Positions 6,812 through 14,376 are shown, counted from the stretch's first letter. The stretch: DNA of 16,127 bases from CAXMST01 sp964196325 (GCA_964196325.1 CAXMST010000017.1:1-16127); one strand, 5' to 3'. Notes: generated from the letters alone by a model not told the origin. Program-made: numbers and translations.

Positions 6812-7669
6812 ATGCCGACCGCCCTGTTGTTCCCCGGCCAAGGCGCTCCCGCCAACCTCTGGAGCGAAGCCGTCGCCGACCATCGCCCCGATCTGCTCCG
6901 CCAAGCGCGCCAGGCGCTCGGCGGTGCCGACCCCTTCGAGCACTTCGGCGAGGGCACCGAATACGACCAGCCGGCGATCTACTGCGCCTGTCTTGCCGCC
7001 TTCGAGATCGCCGGGCAGCCGCGTGCCGAGCACTTCGCGGGCCACTCCCTGGGAGAGATCACGGCGCTGGCCTGCGCCGGCGCGCTCGACGATGGCGAGG
7101 GCCTCGGCCTCGTGGTCGAGCGCGGTCGGCAGATGGCAGCCGCCGGGCGCAGCGCGGGCTCAGGCACGATGCTCGCAGTGCGCGCCCCGGTCGCTGAGAT
7201 CGAGGACGTCGCCGCGAGTCAGGGTGTCGCGATTGCGAACGTCAACTCGCCCGCTCAGACCGTGCTCTCTGGCGAGCGGGAGGCGCTGGAGCGCGCCGCG
7301 GCCGAGCTCTCGGAGCGCAAGCTGTTGACCAAGATGCTGCCGGTCACCGGCGCCTTCCACTCACCGCAGATGCTGCCCGCCGCCGAGGGCTTGGAACGAG
7401 CGCTCAGCGCGATCGACTTTCGCCGGCCGGTAGCGCCGGTACTCAGCGCTCGCACGGGCCTGCCCTTCGAGGACGTCCACGCGGAGCTGGCGGCGTCGCT
7501 GACGGAACCGGTCCGCTGGATCGAGGTGGTGGCCTCGCTGGAGCGCTCGGGCGTCGAGCGCTACCTCGAGGTAGGCCCCGGCAAGGCGCTCACCGGCCTC
7601 GTTCGCAGGTGCGCGCAGGGCGAGGTCGTGCTTGAGACCACGCCACTGCCGGAGGCTGCAAATGCCTGA
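6812..7669 (+). CDS. fabD: Malonyl-CoA:ACP transacylase
   Basis: A 285-residue transacylase that loads malonyl groups onto ACP. From ATG 6812 it begins MPTALLFPGQGAP, the usual FabD N-terminus. The nucleophile is Ser79 in FAGHSLGEITAL, followed by Arg104 (VERGRQM, carboxylate binding), NVNSPAQTVLSG and catalytic His183 in TGAFHSPQM. It is slightly shorter than the usual 305-310 residues. Two upstream starts exist: GTG 6782, with GAGG five bases before it (adds MRARRCMNGQ), and ATG 6800. The ribosome-site evidence favours 6782 and the family N-terminus favours 6812, so the start is unsettled. It is the first gene of the nine-gene FAS-II chain, and its stop overlaps fabH by eight bases. Confidence 0.94.
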   Translation: MPTALLFPGQGAPANLWSEAVADHRPDLLRQARQALGGADPFEHFGEGTEYDQPAIYCACLAAFEIAGQPRAEHFAGHSLGEITALACAGALDDGEGLGLVVERGRQMAAAGRSAGSGTMLAVRAPVAEIEDVAASQGVAIANVNSPAQTVLSGEREALERAAAELSERKLLTKMLPVTGAFHSPQMLPAAEGLERALSAIDFRRPVAPVLSARTGLPFEDVHAELAASLTEPVRWIEVVASLERSGVERYLEVGPGKALTGLVRRCAQGEVVLETTPLPEAANA

Positions 7670-8663
7670 GGCAGCGACGCTGAAGCTGGACAACGAGGCC
7701 ACAGAGCTGAGCAGCGCCTCGATCGTCTCCGTCGGGGCAGCGCTACCCGCCGAGCGCGTGACGACCGCGGCGATCGCGGACCGGCTAGGCATCGAGCGCG
7801 ACTGGATCGTACAGCGCACCGGGATTGAGGTGCGTCATCACGCATCGCCGGACGAGTCGCTGGTCGGGGTTGCCGCCGCGGCTGCCGAAGGCGCCCTGGA
7901 GGCGGCCGGGGTCGCCCCTTCGGAGGTCGACCTGGTCCTGGTCGCAACCCTCACCGCGGACCAACTGCTGCCGAACGCCGCCCCGCTCGTCGCCGATGCG
8001 ATCGGCGCCCGGGGCGCCTTTGCCTGCGATCTCGGCGCGGCCTGCACCGGATTTCTGAGCGGCCTCGCCCTGGCCGCCGGACAGATCGAGAGCGGCCGGG
8101 CCCGCCATGCGCTGGTAATCGGGGCGGACCTGCTCTCGAAGGTGACCGATCACAACGACCGCAAGACAGCTGGGCTGTTCGCCGACGGCGCCGGCGCCGC
8201 CCTGGTGGGAGCCGGCGGCGAGGGCGCTGTTGGGCGGATGCTGCTGCGCTCAGACGCGACCCAGGCGGGATGCATCGTCGCCGACCACGATGAACGGCTG
8301 ATCCGGATGCAGGGCCAGGACACGTTCAGGGCTGCGGTCGACGCGCTCGCCAGCGTCACCACCGACTTGCTCGCGGCCGAAGGCCTGGGGCGGGACGAGG
8401 TCGATCTCTACGTCTACCACCAGGCCAATCAGAGGATCACCAGGGCCGTGGGCGAGCGGCTGGAGCTTCCGCGCAGCCGAGTCGTCGACTGCATCGCCGA
8501 GTTCGGCAACACGTCGGCCGCGACGATTCCCCTTGCCCTTGATTACGCCGCCCGCAGCGGCCAGCTCAAGCCCGGAGCACGCGTGCTGATGGCCGCGTTC
8601 GGGGCCGGCTTCGTCTGGGGCGCGGGGCTGATGACCTGGGAGGGGCAGGTTGGGGAGCAGTGA
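7662..8663 (+). CDS. fabH: 3-oxoacyl-ACP synthase III (initiating ketosynthase)
   Basis: A 333-residue KAS III that condenses an acyl-CoA primer with malonyl-ACP to start fatty acid synthesis. The catalytic triad is Cys128 (DLGAACTGFLSGL), His253 (VYHQANQRI) and Asn283 (FGNTSAATIPLAL). The early segment RLGIERDWIVQRTGIEVRHHA is typical of the family, and the C-terminus ends in a glycine-rich FGAGFVWGAGLM. The ATG at 7662 has GGAGG six bases upstream and overlaps the fabD stop by eight bases; an in-frame extension upstream is unlikely. The primer (acetyl or branched-chain acyl-CoA) cannot be decided from these motifs. Having FabH in the operon implies de novo synthesis rather than only extension of chains from a type I synthase. 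Confidence 0.95.
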   Translation: MPEAATLKLDNEATELSSASIVSVGAALPAERVTTAAIADRLGIERDWIVQRTGIEVRHHASPDESLVGVAAAAAEGALEAAGVAPSEVDLVLVATLTADQLLPNAAPLVADAIGARGAFACDLGAACTGFLSGLALAAGQIESGRARHALVIGADLLSKVTDHNDRKTAGLFADGAGAALVGAGGEGAVGRMLLRSDATQAGCIVADHDERLIRMQGQDTFRAAVDALASVTTDLLAAEGLGRDEVDLYVYHQANQRITRAVGERLELPRSRVVDCIAEFGNTSAATIPLALDYAARSGQLKPGARVLMAAFGAGFVWGAGLMTWEGQVGEQ

Positions 8664-9409
8664 ATGCGGTCGTTTCAACCCAGAAAGGCCGCTCGGCCTT
8701 GATCACCGGCGCTTCCAGGGGCATCGGCGCCGCGACCGCATACGCGCTGGCCGATGCGGGCTGGCCGGTCGGCGTGCTCTGCCGGTCCTCGAAGGATCGG
8801 GCCGAGGAGGTCGCGGCCTCGATCGTCGCCGGCGGCGGAGCGGCCCATGTGCTGGTCGGCGACGTTGCCGACCCGGCGACCCCGGAGCGCGCTTTTGCGG
8901 AGCTCGGAGGTGAGCTGGGAGAGGTCGCCGTGCTGGTCAACAACGCCGGGATCACCGCCGACGGCTTGGTGCCTCGGATGAAGGACTCGAGCTGGGATGA
9001 GGTCCTCGAGACGAACCTCAACGGAGCATTTCGCATGACCCGCCGAGCGCTTGGGCCGATGATGCGCGCGCGCTGGGGAAGGATCGTCAACCTCGCCTCG
9101 ATCGTCGGTCGCCGGGCCAACGTCGGCCAAGCCAACTACGCGGCCTCGAAGGCGGGACTGATTGCGATGACCGCGACCGTCGCCGCCGAGGTGGGCCGCC
9201 GCGGGATCACCGTCAACGCCGTCGCCCCGGGGCTGATCACGACAGAGCTGACGGCCGAAGGCGTTTCCGATGAGCTCAAGAAAGCGATCCCGGCGCGCCG
9301 GCCCGGTACCCCCGAGGAGGTCGCGGCATGCATCCGCTTCCTGGTCTCTGACGACGCTTCTTACGTAAATGGATCCACACTGACCGTAGACGGCGGCCTG
9401 ACCGCCTAA
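8660..9409 (+). CDS. fabG: 3-oxoacyl-ACP reductase
   Basis: A 249-residue classical short-chain dehydrogenase reducing 3-oxoacyl-ACP with NADPH. The cofactor motif is TGASRGIGAAT (16-26), with NNAG at 94-97 and structural Asn119. The catalytic set is Ser147, Tyr160 and Lys164 (LASIVG, then YAASKAG), and the C-terminal end is NGSTLTVDGG. Arg20 in the nucleotide loop and CRSS after the second strand fit NADPH preference. The GTG start forms a GTGA overlap with the fabH stop. Its poor ribosome site (GGGGAG only two bases away) suggests coupled translation. Position and family agree with the ketoreductase step of FAS-II. Confidence 0.94.
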   Translation: MNAVVSTQKGRSALITGASRGIGAATAYALADAGWPVGVLCRSSKDRAEEVAASIVAGGGAAHVLVGDVADPATPERAFAELGGELGEVAVLVNNAGITADGLVPRMKDSSWDEVLETNLNGAFRMTRRALGPMMRARWGRIVNLASIVGRRANVGQANYAASKAGLIAMTATVAAEVGRRGITVNAVAPGLITTELTAEGVSDELKKAIPARRPGTPEEVAACIRFLVSDDASYVNGSTLTVDGGLTA

Positions 9410-9414
9410 TCGAC

Positions 9415-9421
9415 AAAGGAG
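9415..9421 (+). promoter_or_regulatory. Strong ribosome binding site of acpP
   Basis: AAAGGAG lies seven bases before the acpP ATG, in the only true spacer inside the fab chain (19 bases after the fabG TAA). It is the closest match to the anti-Shine-Dalgarno consensus in the window and decides the acpP start. The other fab genes rely on overlaps and weaker sites, which fits a need for more ACP than enzyme. Confidence 0.8.
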
Positions 9422-9428
9422 AATCAGC

Positions 9429-9677
9429 ATGCCTGAAACCGCAAGTCGCGCCGACATCGAGGCGCGTGTAACCGCAGCATTGACCGAGTTCGGCGCCGAG
9501 CCGGACGCGATCACCCCCGTCGCCACCTGGGACGACCTCGATGTCGACTCGCTCGATCTGGTCGAGCTGGCCCAGATCGTCGAGGACGAGTACGGAGTAG
9601 AGCTCCGCGAGGCCGACATGGAAAAGATGAACACGGTCGGCGACGCGGTCGAGATGATCACCGCGAGGCTCGGTTGA
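9429..9677 (+). CDS. acpP: Acyl carrier protein
   Basis: An 82-residue acidic carrier protein that holds growing acyl chains on a 4'-phosphopantetheine arm. The attachment serine is Ser41 in LDVDSLDLVELAQ, followed by the recognition helix VEDEYGVELREADMEKM and the closing TVGDAVEMI. It is single-domain and of normal length. It sits between fabG and fabF, the most conserved ACP neighbourhood. Translation starts at an ATG with a strong, well-spaced ribosome site, unlike its neighbours. Its TGA overlaps the TTG start of fabF (TTGA). The phosphopantetheinyl transferase that would activate it is not in the window. Confidence 0.96.
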   Translation: MPETASRADIEARVTAALTEFGAEPDAITPVATWDDLDVDSLDLVELAQIVEDEYGVELREADMEKMNTVGDAVEMITARLG

Positions 9678-10876
9678 CCGAGAGGGTCGCAATCACGGGG
9701 CTCGGTGCCGTATCCCCCCTGGGAACGGGCGCCGCGACCCTGCTCGATCGCTGGTGCGCCGGTGAGGTCGGGATCGCCGACGGAATCGCCGCCTGCACGG
9801 ACTTCGTCCCCGAGGACGTGCTCACGGTCAAGGAGCGTCGCCGCGCGGACCGCTTCACGCAGCTGGCGCTGGTCAGCGCCCGTGAGGCGATGAGCCAGGC
9901 CGGGTGGGAAGGCGGCCTGCCCTGCGACGGTGAGCGGATCGGCTGCATCATCGGGACCGGGGTGGGTGGCATCGGCACGATCGAGTCCCAGCACGACGTG
10001 CTTCGCGAGCGCGGCTCCGCGGCGCTCTCACCGCTTGGGATCCCGATGATGATGCCCAACTCTGCAAGCGGCGTCGTCGCCATGCACCACGGCCTCAAGG
10101 GCGAGTGCTACGGCACCGTCTCGGCCTGCGCGGCGGGTGCGCACGCGGTCGGCACGGGCATGCGCCTGATCCGACTCGGCGTCGTTGATGCCTGCTTGGT
10201 CGGCGGCTCCGAGGCCGGGATCACCCCACTCGCCCACGGCTGCTTCGACAGCATGGGCGCGACCTCCGAAAGCGGCCTCTGTTGCCCCTTCGACCGCCGC
10301 CGCGACGGCTTTATCCTCGGCGAGGGCGCCGGGGCCCTGGTGCTGGAGAGCGAGCGCCTTGCGACCGAGCGCGGCGCCGAGATCCTTGGCTGGGTTGCGG
10401 GCTACGCGGCCACCGCGGACGCCCACCATCTGACCGCGCCCGACCCCCAGGGGGCCGGCTCCTCCCGTGCGATCCGCCAAGCGATCGCAGACGCGGGTTG
10501 GGAGATCGGGGACGTCGACTACGTCAACGCCCATGGAACTTCGACTCCGCTCAACGACCGCTCCGAGACGGTTGCCCTGAAGCTGGCGCTCGGCGAGCAC
10601 GCGCACAAGGTCCCGATCTCCTCGACCAAGTCGGCAATCGGACATCTGCTCGGTGCCGCCGGCGCGATCGAGGCGGTTGCGACAACCGCGGCCATGCGCG
10701 AGCGAGTTCTTCCTCCCACCTTGAACTACAGGGAGCCCGATCCCGAGCTCGATCTGGACTACATCGGTGACGGGCCCCGCAAGATCGAGACCAACGGCCG
10801 TCCCCCCAGGGCGATCTCGAACGCCTTCGGGTTCGGCGGCCACAACGCAGTGCTCTGCATCGAAGGATCCGCATGA
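9674..10876 (+). CDS. fabF: 3-oxoacyl-ACP synthase II (elongating ketosynthase)
   Basis: A 400-residue KAS I/II-type condensing enzyme. It begins MTERVAITGLGAVSPLG. The nucleophile is Cys152 (GTVSACAAGAHAVG), with catalytic His287 (YVNAHGTSTPLND), Lys319 and His324 (STKSAIGHLLGAAGA). The C-terminal SNAFGFGGHNAVL is standard. It starts with TTG in a TTGA overlap with acpP, with GAGG five bases upstream. It extends acyl-ACP by two carbons per cycle. The order acpP-ketosynthase-accD mirrors the mycobacterial acpM-kasA-kasB-accD6 cluster, but here there is a single ketosynthase. I cannot separate FabF from FabB/KasA by eye beyond the general FabF-like length. Confidence 0.95.
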   Translation: MTERVAITGLGAVSPLGTGAATLLDRWCAGEVGIADGIAACTDFVPEDVLTVKERRRADRFTQLALVSAREAMSQAGWEGGLPCDGERIGCIIGTGVGGIGTIESQHDVLRERGSAALSPLGIPMMMPNSASGVVAMHHGLKGECYGTVSACAAGAHAVGTGMRLIRLGVVDACLVGGSEAGITPLAHGCFDSMGATSESGLCCPFDRRRDGFILGEGAGALVLESERLATERGAEILGWVAGYAATADAHHLTAPDPQGAGSSRAIRQAIADAGWEIGDVDYVNAHGTSTPLNDRSETVALKLALGEHAHKVPISSTKSAIGHLLGAAGAIEAVATTAAMRERVLPPTLNYREPDPELDLDYIGDGPRKIETNGRPPRAISNAFGFGGHNAVLCIEGSA

Positions 10877-12318
10877 CTATCACCGCGCCTGCCGCACCTG
10901 AGACCCGCCCCGATCGCGCCGATCCCGAGGATGTGGCCCGGCGCCGCATCGAGTCGATCTGCGATCCCGGCTCGTTCCAACCGATTCGAACCGCCGTCAC
11001 CTCGAGCCGTTCGCGGCGGGTCCAGGCCGGCGACGGGCTGCTCGCCGGCAGCGTCTCGATCGATGGCCGACCGGCATTCATCTACTCCCAGGACCCGGCC
11101 TTCCTCGGGGGCTCGCTCGGCGCCGCTCACGCCGCCTCGATCGTCCGCATCCTGGAGTCCGCGCGCCACGCCGGCGCCCCTGCGATCGGGCTCGTGCACT
11201 CGGGCGGGGCCCGCATGGACGAGGGCTCCGCTGCGCTCGAGGGCTACGGCCGGATGTTCACCGAACACGTGCGCTCGAGCGGCTGGATCCCACAGCTCTC
11301 GGTGATCTACGGGACCTCAGCCGGCGGCGGCTGCTACTCGCCCGCGCTGACCGACCTGATCATCATGTGCCGCGAGGCGAGCATGTTCCTGACCGGCCCC
11401 AAGGTGGTCGAGGAAGTGCTGGCTGAGCGGGTCAGCAAGGAGGAGCTCGGCGGCCCGGCGGTGCACGCCGCGAACGGCGTCGCCCCGCTGATCGCCGAGG
11501 ATGAGGCCCACGCAGCGGAGACGGTGCGGGCAGTCCTTTCCTACCTGCCGGCGAACAGTGACGAGCGCCCGCCCAGAGCCACCCAGCGCGAGGCGGACGG
11601 CCGCGACCCCGGCCTGATCGTGCCGATCGAGCAGCGCAAGGTCTACGACGTGGGCGCGGTCGCCGAGGCGATCGCCGATCGCGGCTCGGTGCTCGAGCTT
11701 GGACCCCGATGGGCGCCAAACATGTTCGTCGCCCTGGCCCGGCTCGACGGCTCACCTGTTGGGATCGTTGCGAACCAGCCCCGGCACCTGGCCGGCGTGC
11801 TCGACTCCGAGAGCTCCGAGAAGGGGGCCTGGTTCATCGAGCTCTGCGACCGCTTCGGATTGCCGCTGATCGTGCTCGAGGACACACCTGGTTTCATGCC
11901 CGGCACGCGGGAGGAGCGAAGTGGGGTGATCCGCCTCGGAGCTCGCCTGGTTCGAGCCTTCGCCAGCGCCACCGTCCCCCGGATCACCGTGGTGATGCGC
12001 AAGGGCTTTGGCGGCGCGTTCATCACGATGAACTCGAAGGCGCTCGGCGCCGACCTCGTCCTCGCCTGGCCGACCGCGGAGATCGGGATCATGGCCTCGA
12101 CCCAAGCGGTCGGGATCCAACATAGCCGCGAGCTTGCCGAGGCGGGCGACCCCGAGGCGCTGCGTGCACGACTCTCCGCGGCCTACGCGGCCGAGCATAC
12201 GACGGCAGAGGTCGCCGCGGCCGACGGCGTCATCGATGAGTTGATCGAGCCGGCGGATACGCGTGATCGTCTGATCGCCGCGCTCTGGGCGCTCGGCTCG
12301 AGGAGGCGGAGCCGATGA
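10873..12318 (+). CDS. accD: Acyl-CoA (acetyl-CoA) carboxylase beta/carboxyltransferase subunit, AccD6-like
   Basis: A 481-residue carboxyltransferase with tandem crotonase-fold halves. It moves CO2 from carboxybiotin to an acyl-CoA. The first oxyanion loop is HSGGARMDEG (109-118), with TSAGGGCYSPALTD after it. The second is RKGFGGAFITMNSKALGAD (376-394). The residue matching the specificity switch in Streptomyces enzymes (Asp in PccB, Ile in AccB) is Ile384, which favours acetyl-CoA as a substrate. The N-terminus lacks the zinc ribbon of E. coli AccD, as in actinobacterial enzymes. It needs a biotinylated alpha subunit, which is not encoded here. ATGA overlap with fabF, AAGGA five bases upstream. 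In this operon it should supply malonyl-CoA to FabD; propionyl-CoA carboxylation is possible as a side activity. Confidence 0.9.
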   Translation: MTITAPAAPETRPDRADPEDVARRRIESICDPGSFQPIRTAVTSSRSRRVQAGDGLLAGSVSIDGRPAFIYSQDPAFLGGSLGAAHAASIVRILESARHAGAPAIGLVHSGGARMDEGSAALEGYGRMFTEHVRSSGWIPQLSVIYGTSAGGGCYSPALTDLIIMCREASMFLTGPKVVEEVLAERVSKEELGGPAVHAANGVAPLIAEDEAHAAETVRAVLSYLPANSDERPPRATQREADGRDPGLIVPIEQRKVYDVGAVAEAIADRGSVLELGPRWAPNMFVALARLDGSPVGIVANQPRHLAGVLDSESSEKGAWFIELCDRFGLPLIVLEDTPGFMPGTREERSGVIRLGARLVRAFASATVPRITVVMRKGFGGAFITMNSKALGADLVLAWPTAEIGIMASTQAVGIQHSRELAEAGDPEALRARLSAAYAAEHTTAEVAAADGVIDELIEPADTRDRLIAALWALGSRRRSR

Positions 12319-12968
12319 GCATCTCCGCAAGCTCGTTTGGTGACGTCAGGCAGAAGGCAAGCTCAGCGGTGCGCTGGGCAGCGCTCGGTGACAGCTTCAC
12401 TGCGGGCACCCGACCGGGCGAGACGACCTGGCCGACGCTGGTCCAGCGGCAGATCTCCCGCTCGCGCCCCTGCGAGCTGATCAGATTCGCGCGCAAGGGC
12501 GCCAGGGCCCCCGAGATCGAGTCCGAACAGCTCCCGGCCGGGCTCGCCGCCGGGCCCGACGTCGTCACCCTGATCTGCGGAGGGAATGACGTGATTCTCA
12601 GCGTTCGCCCCTCGCCGGAGCGGTTCGAGGGCGAGCTCGAGCGATGCTTCGAGCGGATCGCCGAGGCGCTACCGGGGTCACGGACGCTGACCGCCACCTA
12701 TCCCGAGATCTCCACCCATGAACTCCGCCCGCGCACGAGGCGCCGTATCGAGGATGGCTTCAAGCAGGTCAACACGATCATCCGGTCCGTCGCTGCGCGC
12801 TGGGGGGTCGCCTGCGTCGACTTCGCCCGGCACCCCGGCCAGGGCGATCTCTCGAACTATGCCTCGGACGGATTTCACCCCTCCGAGGTCGGGCATCGGC
12901 TGGCGGCAGCGGCAATCGGCCCGGCGCTGGAGCAACTGATCGGGAGCTGGGAGCTCGAGCCCGCGTGA
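12315..12968 (+). CDS. SGNH/GDSL-family hydrolase, possible acyl thioesterase of the fatty acid synthase operon
   Basis: A 217-residue SGNH hydrolase with all four catalytic blocks: GDSFT (Ser27), FARKGA (Gly62), GGND (Asn91) and the Asp185-x-x-His188 pair in SDGFHPS. There is no signal peptide, lipobox or membrane segment, so it should act in the cytosol, unlike the exported E. coli TesA. It is held in the operon by an ATGA overlap with accD and a GTGA overlap with maoC, and has a good ribosome site (AGGAGG, 12301-12306). The family includes acyl-CoA/acyl-ACP thioesterases, lipases and carbohydrate esterases. From position I infer an acyl-thioester substrate, perhaps chain release or clearing of stalled acyl-ACP. 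The family call is firm; the function is a hypothesis. Confidence 0.85.
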   Translation: MSISASSFGDVRQKASSAVRWAALGDSFTAGTRPGETTWPTLVQRQISRSRPCELIRFARKGARAPEIESEQLPAGLAAGPDVVTLICGGNDVILSVRPSPERFEGELERCFERIAEALPGSRTLTATYPEISTHELRPRTRRRIEDGFKQVNTIIRSVAARWGVACVDFARHPGQGDLSNYASDGFHPSEVGHRLAAAAIGPALEQLIGSWELEPA

Positions 12969-13537
12969 GCGAGGACACGTTGTTCGGGCGCGACTTCGAC
13001 GCGATCGAAAGGGGCGAGCGCTACGAGAGCGAGCCGCGCCGCATCGACCAGGACGAGGTGAACGCATTCGGTGCGTTGACCGGCGATCAGCACCCCCTCC
13101 ACGTCGACCCCAAGTGGGCTGCAAGCGGACCTTTCGGGCAAACGGTAGCCCACGGCATGTTGATTCTCTCCTGCGCGCTCGGATCCCTGCCGATCGACCC
13201 ATCGCGGGTCCTCGCGCTACGCAGCATCCGAGAGGCCGTGTTCAAGCGCCCCCTGGTCGTAGGTGAGGCGATCACCGTCAACTGTCGGGTCAGCGACCTA
13301 CGCGCGTTGGACGACGACGCCGGGTTGGTCGAGTGCGGGTGGCGGATCCTCGGCGATGACGGCAGGCTCCGTGCTCGCGCCACCGTCGAGATCGTCTGGC
13401 GCCGGGGCGCAGGGATCAACCCAAGCCTGGCGGCGGCCGGCAGGGCAACGCTCGAGCCGGCGCCCGGCGATCCGGGGCGAGCCGACGAGCTGACACCCGT
13501 CGAGGTCACCGAGGGCGGCGTGCGGGTCCTGATCTAG
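12965..13537 (+). CDS. MaoC-like hot-dog dehydratase, probable 3-hydroxyacyl-ACP dehydratase
   Basis: A 190-residue single hot-dog protein. The hydratase-2 motif is clear: FGALTGDQHPLHVDPKWA, with catalytic Asp41 and His46, then GPFGQTVAHGML and the VVGEAITVNCRV strand near the end of the fold. No FabZ or FabA gene occurs in the window, and this gene lies between the elongation genes and the enoyl reductase. I infer that it dehydrates 3-hydroxyacyl-ACP, as HadB does in mycobacteria. HadB works with the partner HadA or HadC, but no second subunit is adjacent, so it may be homomeric. The C-terminal 50 residues (from about 140) go beyond the conserved fold and look poorly ordered. GTG start in a GTGA overlap with the hydrolase gene. 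Confidence 0.85.
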   Translation: MSEDTLFGRDFDAIERGERYESEPRRIDQDEVNAFGALTGDQHPLHVDPKWAASGPFGQTVAHGMLILSCALGSLPIDPSRVLALRSIREAVFKRPLVVGEAITVNCRVSDLRALDDDAGLVECGWRILGDDGRLRARATVEIVWRRGAGINPSLAAAGRATLEPAPGDPGRADELTPVEVTEGGVRVLI

Positions 13538-14376
13538 TGATCAATGACCCCGAGATTGCACCAATGCCCGAAGATGTAGTGCCCCACCCCCGCCTCCTCG
13601 AGGGGAAGCGAGTGCTGATCACCGGCGTGATCACCCACCGCTCGATCGCCTTTACGACGGCGCAGCGCTGCCAGGCGCTCGGCGCCGAGATCGTGCTCAC
13701 GGGCTTCGGCCGTGGCAAGCGACTGACCGAGCGCGCCGCCAAGCGTCTCGATCCCGCTCCCGACGTGCTCGAACTCGATGTCAACGAGCCGGCGGACCTG
13801 GAGCTGCTCGGGACGGATCTGAACGATCGCTGGGGCCGGGTGGACGGCGTGCTGCACGCGATTGCCTTCGCACCCGAGGATGCGCTCGGCGGCAACTTTC
13901 TGACCGCACCACCCGAAAGCGCCGAGCTGGCATTCCGAACCAGCGCCTATTCGATGAAGGCGCTCGCCCAAGCCCTGCTGCCACTGATGTCGGACGGCAG
14001 TTCGATCGTCGGCCTCGACTTCGACGCTTCGGTCGCCTGGCCGGTCTATGACTGGATGGGCGTCGCCAAGGCCGCGCTGGAGTCGGTGAACCGCTACCTA
14101 TGCCGGGACCTTGGGCCGCTCAACGTGCGCTCCAACCTGGTCTCAGCCGGCCCGATTGAGACGGCGGCAGCCGGCGCCATCCCGGGGTTCGGACAGCTGG
14201 CCAAGGCCTGGGAGCGGCGGGCGCCACTGGGCTGGGACCCTCGCGACGCGGGTCCGGTCGCGGACGCGGTCTGCTTCCTGCTCTCCGATTCCGCGCGGGG
14301 AATCAGCGGCCAGATCCTCCGCGTCGATGGCGGCTTCAGCGCGATCGGCTCGGAGCTACCCCCGAGCGACGACTGA
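13537..14376 (+). CDS. fabI: Enoyl-ACP reductase, InhA/FabI type
   Basis: A 279-residue NADH-dependent enoyl-ACP reductase of the divergent SDR class. It has LITGVITHRSIAFTTA at the cofactor site, LTGFGRGKRL after strand 2, LDVN, the HAIAFAP segment at 107-113 and the catalytic pair Tyr171 and Lys178 (VYDWMGVAKAALESVNRYL). The spacing Tyr-x6-Lys, SNLVSAGPI and RAPLGWDPRDAGPVADAVC resemble mycobacterial InhA strongly. GTG 13537 shares one base with the maoC TAG; ATG 13564 is an alternative start that trims nine residues. It would complete each elongation cycle and is the last gene of the chain. At the residues matching InhA Ser94 and Gly96 it has Ala108 and Ala110. Confidence 0.93.
   Translation: MINDPEIAPMPEDVVPHPRLLEGKRVLITGVITHRSIAFTTAQRCQALGAEIVLTGFGRGKRLTERAAKRLDPAPDVLELDVNEPADLELLGTDLNDRWGRVDGVLHAIAFAPEDALGGNFLTAPPESAELAFRTSAYSMKALAQALLPLMSDGSSIVGLDFDASVAWPVYDWMGVAKAALESVNRYLCRDLGPLNVRSNLVSAGPIETAAAGAIPGFGQLAKAWERRAPLGWDPRDAGPVADAVCFLLSDSARGISGQILRVDGGFSAIGSELPPSDD

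Noticed and set aside
8675..9994. 439-codon open frame on the minus strand opposite fabG, acpP and fabF
   Set aside because: It crosses three well-supported genes and shows only shadow-type composition.
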